Shown: positions 1 to 6,367 of the stretch, one piece after another
Numbering within the stretch: the stretch's first letter is position 1
Layout of the letters: each line of letters starts with the position of its first letter
NCBI GenBank assembly: GCA_902826945.1
Contig: CADEGS010000147.1
Coordinates: 1 to 11,144, forward strand
Direction of reading: 5' to 3'
Length of the DNA stretch: 11,144 bases
Origin: an uncultured bacterium
Lineage (GTDB): Bacteria > Planctomycetota > UBA1135 > GCA-002686595
Translations under genes and position numbers: made by a program
The notes under the pieces: model-generated
What the model saw: the letters and a program-made list of their open reading frames with translations, nothing else
Told to the model about the DNA's origin: nothing
Databases searched by the model: none

Positions 1-742
1 AGGCCTTGAGGTAGGCCTGCTGCGCGACGGGGTCGATCGTCAGCGGGTAGCGCGCCCCCTGGTCCTGCACGCGCAGGCGGAGCCCCTGCTCCACGCGCTC
101 GAACGCGGCCTCGAGCGGCGCTCCGTCCGCGTCGAGCACGAGCAGGCCCGAGTAGGTGAGCGCCAGCGCGCCGTCCGGCGCGACGAAGCGCACGTCGCGC
201 CCTCCCGCGTCGACCTCCGGGCGCAGCGTGCCGCGCACGGCCAGGAGGAGCGTCAGCGGCTCGCCCTCCTCCGCGGCCGGCTCGGGGCGGCGGCGCAGCG
301 TGAAGCCGTGCTCGAGCCCCTGCGCGCCGTTCACGTACCACTCCTCGAGCAGGCCGTCCCAGTCGTAGCGCACGCGCGCGCCGGCCGCCTGCAGCGCGCG
401 CGGCGCGCTCACGTCGCGCTGCGCGCCGCCGACGCCGTAGCGCACGAGCTCGAGGCCCCACGACCAGCCGCCCGCGTCGGGCGCGCTGAGGGCGCCGCGC
501 GAGCCGAAGCGCGTGCTCCAGGCCTGACCGGGGTTCGAGGCGACGAGGCCGCCCGCCTCGGAGCGCACGGCGTGGAGACCGGCGCGGAGAGCCGCGACGA
601 CCTCGCGCTCGGCTTCCCGCTCGGAAGCCTGCGCCGGCTCGCCGGGCGCGGGAACGGCAGGGTCGCCTGGGGACGGGACGAGCGCGTGGGGAGCGAGAGC
701 GAGCGCGCCGAGCAAGGCCAGGGAGAGATCGATTCGCGCCAT
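1..742 (-). CDS. A4: N-terminal part of a secreted FG-GAP_2 protein (3' part outside window)
   Basis: This gene starts at ATG 742, 53 bases after the B2 stop, and runs off the left edge after 247 codons. Translated by hand, residues 1-22 form a signal peptide (MARIDLSLALLGALALAPHA), followed by a Pro/Ala-rich linker. Residues about 48-242 match the N-terminal domain of A1: NPGQAWSTRF, GGWSWGLELVRYG, LEEWYVNGAQGLEHGFTLRR, PLTLLLAVRGTL and GGRDVRF, ending ARYPLTIDPVAQQ. The first repeat begins at residue 243 with AYLKA, exactly where the window stops. By comparison with A1 the missing part should be about seven repeats plus the C-terminal domain, roughly 590 residues; this is inference. No strong ribosome binding site is visible. 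It marks a second full-length type A gene, so the cluster continues to the left. Confidence 0.87.
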   Translation of the reverse strand, partial: MARIDLSLALLGALALAPHALVPSPGDPAVPAPGEPAQASEREAEREVVAALRAGLHAVRSEAGGLVASNPGQAWSTRFGSRGALSAPDAGGWSWGLELVRYGVGGAQRDVSAPRALQAAGARVRYDWDGLLEEWYVNGAQGLEHGFTLRRRPEPAAEEGEPLTLLLAVRGTLRPEVDAGGRDVRFVAPDGALALTYSGLLVLDADGAPLEAAFERVEQGLRLRVQDQGARYPLTIDPVAQQAYLKA

Positions 743-795
743 GATGGTCCGGAAGGGCTTCGGGGAGCGAGCGGAGAGGAGAAGGCTGCCGCGGT

Positions 796-2499
796 TCACG
801 GCGCGAAGCCGACCACGAGGTCGGCCGCGTTCGAGAGCGCGAAGGGCACGACGCCCAGCGCGTGGATGGCCTGCACGGACAGGCAGCGCCCGGCCAGCGC
901 GGGGTCGGGCGGCACGGGCGCCTGGAACAGCGCCAGCGGGCCGCCGTTCAGCCCGAAGCCGAGCAGCTCGCCCCCCGCGTCGGCGACGTTGACCAGGAGC
1001 GTCTGGCCGCCGGCGAGCGGAACGTCGAGCCCGGTCTCGTAGGCCAGGAGCTGCGCGAAGGCGTGGCCGCTCGTCGAGAGGTCCACGCTGACGGTCCAGG
1101 TCGTCCCCAGCGCCGGCAGGCTGGAGCTCAGGCTGAGGGGGTTGGTGCCGCCGTTGCGCACGCTCGCGGTCGCCAGGTGGTTCAGGAACAGGCAGTGCAC
1201 CGCTCCCGCGAGCGAGCCGCCGGAGGGATCCTGCGGCGCTCCGACCGCCACGTCGATGCGGCCGTCGCCGTCGAGGTCGCCGAGCGCGGCGACGGCCAGG
1301 CCGAAGTACCCGTCGTCGGGCAGCGCGAAGCCGAGGTTGCCCTGCAGCGCGCCGAGCTTGCGCTGCTCGCGCACGGTGCCGTCGGCGTTCAGGAGCAGGA
1401 GCCACAGCGCGCCCTTCGTGAACGGCCCGGGCGCGCCCTCGCGGTTCAGGGAGTCGCCAGCCGCCAGGTCGCCGACGCCGTCGCCGTCGAGGTCGCCGAG
1501 CGCGGCCAGGCCGACGCCGAACGCGCCTGGCGCGAAGCCGTCGCCGACCATGCCGCCCAGGCCGGGGGCGATCGGCTGCTGGCCGACCGGCGTTCCGTCC
1601 GCCAGGAGCGAGAGCACGAAGACGCTGCCGAAGCCCTGCCCCGAGAGCTCGTCCCCGACCGCGCCGACCGCGAGCTCGACGGTGCCGTCGCCGCCGAGGT
1701 CTCCGAGCGCCGCCAGGCTCTCGCCGAAGGCGTCGCGCGCGTCGATCGCCCCCGCGAGCGAGCCCGTGGTCGCGTCGAGGCGGCGCTCGTCGCGCACGGT
1801 GCCGTCGTCGAGCAGGCTCAGGATCCACACGCCGCCGGCGTTCAGCGCTCCCGCGTCCGTGCCCGGCGCGCCCACCGCGAGCTCCTCGAAGCCGTCGCCG
1901 TCCAGGTCGCCCAGGAAGGCCAGCGCGGAGCCGAACGCGTCGCCCGCCGCCAGCGCGCCCGAGAAGCCGCCGCCCAGGTTGCTGATCTTGCGCTGGTCGC
2001 GCACGCTGCCGTTCGCGTCCAGGAACAGGATCCAGACCGCGCCCGCGGCCCCGGCGCCGTCGTCGTCGCCGGGCGCCCCCACCGCCAGGTCCTCGAAGCC
2101 GTCGCCGTCCAGGTCGCCGAGCGCCGCGACGGCGTCGCCGAACATGTCGAGCGTGTCGAGCGCGTTGCCGAGCCCCCCGGCCACCTCGCTGATCTCCTGG
2201 TGCGCGCGCACGCTGCCGTCGGAGCGCAGGAACAGCACCCACACGCCGCCGCCGCCGGCGGGAAAGCCGTCGTCCTGGAACGGCGCGCCGACCGCCAGGT
2301 CCACGATCCCGTCGCCGTCGAGGTCGCCGAGCGGCGCGAGCGCGGAGCCGAAGCGGTCGAGGACGTCGGGCACGCCCGCGCCCACGAGGCCTCCCTGGTT
2401 GCGCGCGATGTGGGCGCGCTCGACGACCACCGGGACCGCGGGCGCGTCGGCCAGGGCCGCGGGCGCGGCGCAGAGGAGGAGGATCCAGGGTGCTCGCAT
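796..2499 (-). CDS. B2: secreted six-repeat integrin-like FG-GAP protein, paralogue of B1
   Basis: This 567-residue protein starts at ATG 2499, chosen because its leader (MRAPWILLLCAAPAALADAP) aligns with that of B1. No ribosome binding site is evident there. An in-frame GTG at 2571 overlaps the A3 stop as GTGA, but would add a 24-residue Arg-rich extension in front of the signal peptide. Six FG-GAP repeats carry loops at residues 59-64, 129-134, 198-203, 267-272, 336-341 and about 408-413. All read DLDGDG except the fourth, DLGGDG, which has lost an acidic ligand. The C-terminal domain (residues 445-567) runs from ASVRNGGTNPLSLS to ALSNAADLVVGFAP. The spacing of the loops is identical to B1, so the two differ mainly by substitutions. 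Likely exported; partner unknown. Confidence 0.89.
   Translation of the reverse strand: MRAPWILLLCAAPAALADAPAVPVVVERAHIARNQGGLVGAGVPDVLDRFGSALAPLGDLDGDGIVDLAVGAPFQDDGFPAGGGGVWVLFLRSDGSVRAHQEISEVAGGLGNALDTLDMFGDAVAALGDLDGDGFEDLAVGAPGDDDGAGAAGAVWILFLDANGSVRDQRKISNLGGGFSGALAAGDAFGSALAFLGDLDGDGFEELAVGAPGTDAGALNAGGVWILSLLDDGTVRDERRLDATTGSLAGAIDARDAFGESLAALGDLGGDGTVELAVGAVGDELSGQGFGSVFVLSLLADGTPVGQQPIAPGLGGMVGDGFAPGAFGVGLAALGDLDGDGVGDLAAGDSLNREGAPGPFTKGALWLLLLNADGTVREQRKLGALQGNLGFALPDDGYFGLAVAALGDLDGDGRIDVAVGAPQDPSGGSLAGAVHCLFLNHLATASVRNGGTNPLSLSSSLPALGTTWTVSVDLSTSGHAFAQLLAYETGLDVPLAGGQTLLVNVADAGGELLGFGLNGGPLALFQAPVPPDPALAGRCLSVQAIHALGVVPFALSNAADLVVGFAP
828..887 (-). repeat. Near-identical 60-bp copy in the 3' end of B2 (partner 4665-4724)
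   Basis: These 60 bases in the C-terminal domain of B2 match 4665-4724 in B1 at 57 of 60 positions by direct comparison. This conservation at the DNA level includes most third codon positions and points to a recent duplication or gene conversion between the two genes. Confidence 0.8.
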
Positions 2500-2567
2500 G
2501 GCAGGCAGTGCGCGCGGAGGAAGAGCGGGACGCCGGCGCGTCGCGCGGGGAGACGGACGGGAGACGG

Positions 2568-4499
2568 TCACTGGAAGAACCCCAGCGTCAGGTCCTGGGC
2601 GTTCGAGAGCGCGAAGGGCGGGCTCCCGAGCTGCAGCGCCTGGGTGTGCAGGACGGCGCCCTCGATCGGCGGCAGGTCCGGGATGAGGATCGCGTAGGAG
2701 TCGACGCCGCCCGCGCTCGACGCGGGCCGGAGGTTCGCGCCGGTGAAGAGCTCGCCGCTGCCGAAGTCGAGGCACAGGAGCGTCTGCCCGCCCGGCAGCG
2801 GGAACGCGCCCGGCGTGTCGTAGGCGAACAGGATCGAGCTCGCCTGCCCGACCAGCGCGTTGTCCACCGCGGCGGTCCAGGTCTCCCCGAGGACCGCGGG
2901 CGAGGCCGAGTAGCTGGCCGGGTTCGAGCCCGCGTTGCGGTAGACCACCGTGGCCCGCGGGCAGAGACCGATCGCGTACGCCGCGCCGGAGTTGAACGTG
3001 GCGTTGCTCGCCTGGTCGCCGTCCACGCCCGCGGCGGCGCTGTCCTCCCCCCACGCTCCGACCAGCGCCGCGCCGCTCGCCAGGGCGACCGAGGACCCGA
3101 AGAGATCGCCGGCCTGCGCGTTCGAGGCCTTCAGGTAGCCCGCCGGCTCCCAGAGCACGCCCCGGCGCGAGAAGACGTAGGCGGCGCCAGCGAGGGAGGC
3201 GAGGTTGTTGCTGCCGTCGTTGTCGAAGCCCTGCGCGGCGCTGTCCTCGAGCGGCGCGCCGACGAGCGCCGTCCCCTGCGCGATCGCGACCGACGTGCCG
3301 AAGCCGTCGCCGGCACCGGTGTTCGAGGCCTTCAGGTACGCCTGCTGGCTCCAGGCGCTGCCGGCGCGCACGAACGCGAAAGCCGCGCCCGAGCCGAGCG
3401 CGCCGTCGCCCGACGGATCGCCGCCGACGCCGGTCGTCGAGCCGTCCTCGCCGGGAGCGCCCACGAGCACCGTGTCGTCCCAGGCGGACACCGCGACGCC
3501 GAACCCGTCGGAGGGATCGGGATGCGACGCCTTGAGGTACGCCTGCTGGCTCCAGACCCCCGCCGCGCGCGCGAACACGTACGCTGCGCCCGCGTCGAGG
3601 CCGCTGTTGCTCGACCCGTCGCCGTTCACGCCGCCGGCCGCGCCGTCCTCTCCCGGGGCGCCCGCCACGACGGTGTCGCCCCACACGGCGACCGACGTGC
3701 CGAAGCCGTCGGCGATGCCGGTGTTCGACGCCTTGAGGTACGCCTGCTGGCTCCAGCTCGTGCCGCTGCGGACGAACACGTAGGCCGCGCCGGAGTCGAG
3801 GGCCGCGTTGCTCGCCTGGTCGCCATCGACGCCCGTCGCGGCGCCGTCCTCCTCGGGCGCGCCGACCACGACCGTGTCCCCGTGCACCGCCACCGCCTGG
3901 CCGAAGGCGTCGGAGAGCCCGGTGTTCGAGGCCTTGAGGTACGCCTGCTGGCTCCAGCTCGCGCCCTCGCGCACGAACACGTAGGCCGCGCCGGGAGCGC
4001 CGAGGCCGGAGTTGCTCGTCTGGTCGCCGTCGACGCCGGTCGCGAGGCTGTCCTCCCCGGGCGCGCCGACGACCAGCGTGTCGCCCGAGAGCGCGACCGC
4101 GGCGCCGAAGCGATCGCCGGGGTCGGTGTTCGAGGCCTTGAGGTAGGCCTGCTGGCTCCAGCCCGCGCCGTCGCGCACGAAGACGACCACCGCGCCGGCG
4201 TTCGACGCACCGTCGTCCGCCGGGTCGCCGCCCACGCCGGTCGCGCCGCTGTCCTCGAAGCGCGCCCCCACGGCCGCCGTGTCGCCGGAGATCGCCACGC
4301 TCCAGCCGAGCTGGTCTCCGGTGCCGGGGCTCGAGGCCTTCAGGTAGGCCTGCTGCGCGAGCGACCCGAGCGTCTGCGGATCGCGGGCGCCGCGCTCGTC
4401 GATCGACGCAGACGGCGCGGCTTCTCCCTGCGCGAGGAGTGGCGCCAGCTCCATGCACGCGACCCCGAGGGTCCCGAGGACGATTTTCTTGCGCGACAT
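2568..4499 (-). CDS. A3: secreted seven-repeat FG-GAP_2 beta-propeller protein, no N-terminal domain
   Basis: This 643-residue protein starts at ATG 4499. The frame is open further upstream, but the start has a ribosome binding site and a signal-peptide-like leader (MSRKKIVLGTLGVACMELAPLLAQG). Cys15 sits in GVAC, a poor lipobox, so a lipoprotein is possible but not favoured. A linker of about 25 residues ending GSLAQQ leads to seven repeats from residue 51, all of 67 residues except repeat 2 (68) and the last (63). Repeat 6 ends WEPA and repeat 7 begins GYLKASN, the most diverged junction. The C-terminal domain is residues 517-643 (YRNAGSNPASYSAS through ALSNAQDLTLGFFQ). The Cys pair CPRA / LLCLD seen in A1 is retained. 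Like A2 it lacks the large N-terminal domain. It follows the inverted repeats and may begin a second transcription unit, A3-B2-A4. Confidence 0.89.
   Translation of the reverse strand: MSRKKIVLGTLGVACMELAPLLAQGEAAPSASIDERGARDPQTLGSLAQQAYLKASSPGTGDQLGWSVAISGDTAAVGARFEDSGATGVGGDPADDGASNAGAVVVFVRDGAGWSQQAYLKASNTDPGDRFGAAVALSGDTLVVGAPGEDSLATGVDGDQTSNSGLGAPGAAYVFVREGASWSQQAYLKASNTGLSDAFGQAVAVHGDTVVVGAPEEDGAATGVDGDQASNAALDSGAAYVFVRSGTSWSQQAYLKASNTGIADGFGTSVAVWGDTVVAGAPGEDGAAGGVNGDGSSNSGLDAGAAYVFARAAGVWSQQAYLKASHPDPSDGFGVAVSAWDDTVLVGAPGEDGSTTGVGGDPSGDGALGSGAAFAFVRAGSAWSQQAYLKASNTGAGDGFGTSVAIAQGTALVGAPLEDSAAQGFDNDGSNNLASLAGAAYVFSRRGVLWEPAGYLKASNAQAGDLFGSSVALASGAALVGAWGEDSAAAGVDGDQASNATFNSGAAYAIGLCPRATVVYRNAGSNPASYSASPAVLGETWTAAVDNALVGQASSILFAYDTPGAFPLPGGQTLLCLDFGSGELFTGANLRPASSAGGVDSYAILIPDLPPIEGAVLHTQALQLGSPPFALSNAQDLTLGFFQ
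2952..4349 (-). repeat. Seven tandem ~201-bp coding repeats in A3
   Basis: Units start at 4349, 4148, 3944, 3743, 3542, 3341 and 3140. Spacing is 201 bases except unit 2 (204, one codon more) and the last (189). The copy number equals that of A1 and A2. Confidence 0.9.
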
Positions 4500-4507
4500 T
4501 CCCCCTG

Positions 4508-4513
4508 CTCCCC
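4508..4513 (-). promoter_or_regulatory. Ribosome binding site for A3
   Basis: GGGGAG on the minus strand lies eight bases before ATG 4499. A second purine run (AGGGGG, 4501-4506) is closer to the start and could serve instead. Confidence 0.5.
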
Positions 4514-4580
4514 TTGCCCTGCCAGCCTCCACCGACGGCGCCGGAGGGCCGAACGGTCCAAGGAAACGAAACGCAACGGG

Positions 4581-4627
4581 CTCGGCGAGCGTGCCCGGGA
4601 CGCGCCGAGGCAGGAGCGGCTCCTGCC
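4581..4627 (-). terminator. Two adjacent inverted repeats between B1 and A3, possible terminator or processing site
   Basis: The first inverted repeat after the B1 stop (4609-4627) is GGCAGGAG-CCG-CTCCTGCC on the minus strand: an eight-base-pair perfect stem with a three-base loop, starting 11 bases past the stop. Directly beyond it, CTCGGCG and CGCCGAG (within 4581-4609) can pair as an outer arm with a further CGT/ACG pairing inside. No T tract follows, so a classical intrinsic terminator is not shown. This gap of 139 bases (4500-4638) is the largest between the propeller genes. The remainder contains a less GC-rich patch (TTGCGTTTCGTTTCCTTGG on the minus strand), which could contain a promoter for A3, but I see no convincing paired hexamers. 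Confidence 0.4.
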
Positions 4628-4638
4628 CCCGGCCGCGC

Positions 4639-6348
4639 TCAGAACCCGATGACCAGGTCCACCGCGTTCGAGAGCGCGAAGGGCGCGACGCCGAGCGCGT
4701 GGATGGCCTGCACGGAGAGGCAGCGACCCGCCAGGGCCGGGTCGTTCGGCACGGGGATCTGGAACTGCGCCAGCGGCCCGCCGAGGAGCGGCAAGGCGAG
4801 CAGCTCGCCCTGGGGGTCGGCGACGTTGACGAGGAGGGTCTGCCCGCCGGACAGCGGGACGTCCAGGCCGCTCTCGTAGCCGAGGACTTGCGCGAAGGCA
4901 TGGCCGGTGGTGGCGAGGTTCACGGTCGCCGTCCACGGCGCGCCGAGCACTGGCGGCACCGCTGACAGGCTCTGTGGATTGGTCCCCGCGTTGCGCATGG
5001 CCTCGCTCGCCCGGTGATTGAGGAACAGGATCTGGACGGAGCCCGCCAGCGCCCCGCCCAGCGGATCCTGCGGCGCCCCCACGGCCAGGTCGCCCCGACC
5101 GTCGCCGTCGAGGTCGCCGATCGCGGCCACGCTGAAGCCGAAGTACGCGTTGTCCGGGAGCGGATGGTCGAGGTTGCCCTGCAGCGCGCCGAACTTCTGC
5201 TGCGCGCGCACCGTGCCGTCGGCAGCCAGGAGCAGGATCCACACCGCGCCCTGCGAGGTCGCGCCGAGCGCGCCTTCGCGGTTCAGGTAGTCGCCCGCGG
5301 CGAGGTCGTCGAGGCCGTCGCCGTCCACGTCGCCGGGGCAGGCGAGGCCGGCTCCGAAGGCGCCCGTCGGGAAGCCGTCGGACGCGAACCCCGCGAGCCC
5401 TGGCGCCAGCGCCGTGAAGCTAGCCGGCGTCGCGTCCGCCCGGAGGAACAGGACGAAGACGCTGCCGAACCCCTGGCCCGGGAGCTCGTCGCCCACCGCG
5501 CCGACCGCCAGCTCGCGGGTCCCGTTCCCGTCGAGGTCGCCGAGCGCCGCCAGGCTCTCGCCGAAGGCGTCGCCCGTGTCCTGCGCGCCGGAAAGGCCGG
5601 GCGCGCTCGCGTCGATGCGGTGCTCGCGGCGGACCGTGCCGTCGGGCAGCAGGCTCAGGATCCAGACGGCACCGGCGTTGGAGCCTCCGACGTCGGTGCC
5701 GGGCGCCCCCACCGCCAGCTCGCCGAACCCGTCCCCGTCGAGGTCGCCGAGCCACGCCAGCGAGGCGCCGAAGCGATCGGCGGCGGACAGGCCGCCGGCG
5801 AAGCCTCCGCTCAGCTCTCCGATCTTGCGGCGGTCGAGCAGCGTGCCGTCGGCCTTCAGGAACAGGATCCACACCGCTCCGGAGTCGGCAGCGCCCTCGT
5901 CGTCCCCGGGCGCTCCGGCCGCCACGTCCGGGATCCCGTCGCCGTTCAGGTCGCCGATCGCCGCCAGCGCGCCGCCGAACATGTCGAGCGCGTCGAGCAC
6001 GTTGCCGAGGCCGCCCCGGATCTCGCTGATCTCCTGGTGGCCGACCACGCTCCCCCCGGGATCCAGGAACAGGATCCACACCCCGCCCCCGCCGGCGGGG
6101 ACGCCGTCGTCCTGGAAGGGCGCCCCCGCGGCCAGGTCGGAGACGCCGTCGCCGTTCACGTCCCCCACCGTCGCGAGCGCGGAGCCGAAGCGGTCGAGCG
6201 GATCGGGCGCGCTCAAGCCGACCAGCCCGCCGTGGCCGCGCGCGATCTGCACGCTCCGCACGACCACCGGGACCGGCGGCGCGTCGGCGCTGGCGGGGAG
6301 GACGGCGCACGGCAGGAGCAGGGCGGTCGCGATGCGGGTGGCTCTCAT
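4639..6348 (-). CDS. B1: secreted six-repeat integrin-like FG-GAP protein
   Basis: This 569-residue protein starts at ATG 6348, 19 bases after the A2 stop and with a good ribosome binding site. Residues 1-21 form a signal peptide (MRATRIATALLLPCAVLPASA, probable cleavage before DAPP). Six FG-GAP repeats of about 70 residues follow. Their calcium-type loops are at residues 63-68 (DVNGDG), 133-138 (DLNGDG), 202-207 (DLDGDG), 271-276 (DLDGNG), 340-345 (DVDGDG) and 412-417 (DLDGDG), each flanked by an FG dipeptide and a DLAVGAP-type strand, with GAVWILFL-type strands between. The fold expected from the family is a calcium-stabilised beta-propeller as in integrin alpha subunits. The C-terminal domain covers residues 450-569 (AMRNAGTNPQSLS through ALSNAVDLVIGF). 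It is colinear with B2 without net gaps from the first loop into the C-terminal domain. The role is likely extracellular or periplasmic; no ligand can be assigned. Confidence 0.9.
   Translation of the reverse strand: MRATRIATALLLPCAVLPASADAPPVPVVVRSVQIARGHGGLVGLSAPDPLDRFGSALATVGDVNGDGVSDLAAGAPFQDDGVPAGGGGVWILFLDPGGSVVGHQEISEIRGGLGNVLDALDMFGGALAAIGDLNGDGIPDVAAGAPGDDEGAADSGAVWILFLKADGTLLDRRKIGELSGGFAGGLSAADRFGASLAWLGDLDGDGFGELAVGAPGTDVGGSNAGAVWILSLLPDGTVRREHRIDASAPGLSGAQDTGDAFGESLAALGDLDGNGTRELAVGAVGDELPGQGFGSVFVLFLRADATPASFTALAPGLAGFASDGFPTGAFGAGLACPGDVDGDGLDDLAAGDYLNREGALGATSQGAVWILLLAADGTVRAQQKFGALQGNLDHPLPDNAYFGFSVAAIGDLDGDGRGDLAVGAPQDPLGGALAGSVQILFLNHRASEAMRNAGTNPQSLSAVPPVLGAPWTATVNLATTGHAFAQVLGYESGLDVPLSGGQTLLVNVADPQGELLALPLLGGPLAQFQIPVPNDPALAGRCLSVQAIHALGVAPFALSNAVDLVIGF
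4665..4724 (-). repeat. Near-identical 60-bp copy in the 3' end of B1 (partner 828-887)
   Basis: This is the counterpart of the copy in B2, with three mismatches in 60 bases. It encodes the segment from RCLSVQAIHALGV to the SNA motif near the protein's end. Confidence 0.8.
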
Positions 6349-6354
6349 GCAGGG

Positions 6355-6359
6355 TCTCC
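6355..6359 (-). promoter_or_regulatory. Ribosome binding site for B1
   Basis: GGAGA on the minus strand lies six bases before ATG 6348. It supports this start over the in-frame GTG at 6366, which is two bases after the A2 stop and has no such site of its own. Confidence 0.6.
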
Positions 6360-6367
6360 GAGGCACG

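Noticed and set aside
4455..4499. Cys15 in the A3 leader as a lipoprotein site
   Set aside because: The residues before it (GVA) fit the lipobox poorly, with Gly in place of the usual Leu, and no other member of the family has an equivalent Cys.
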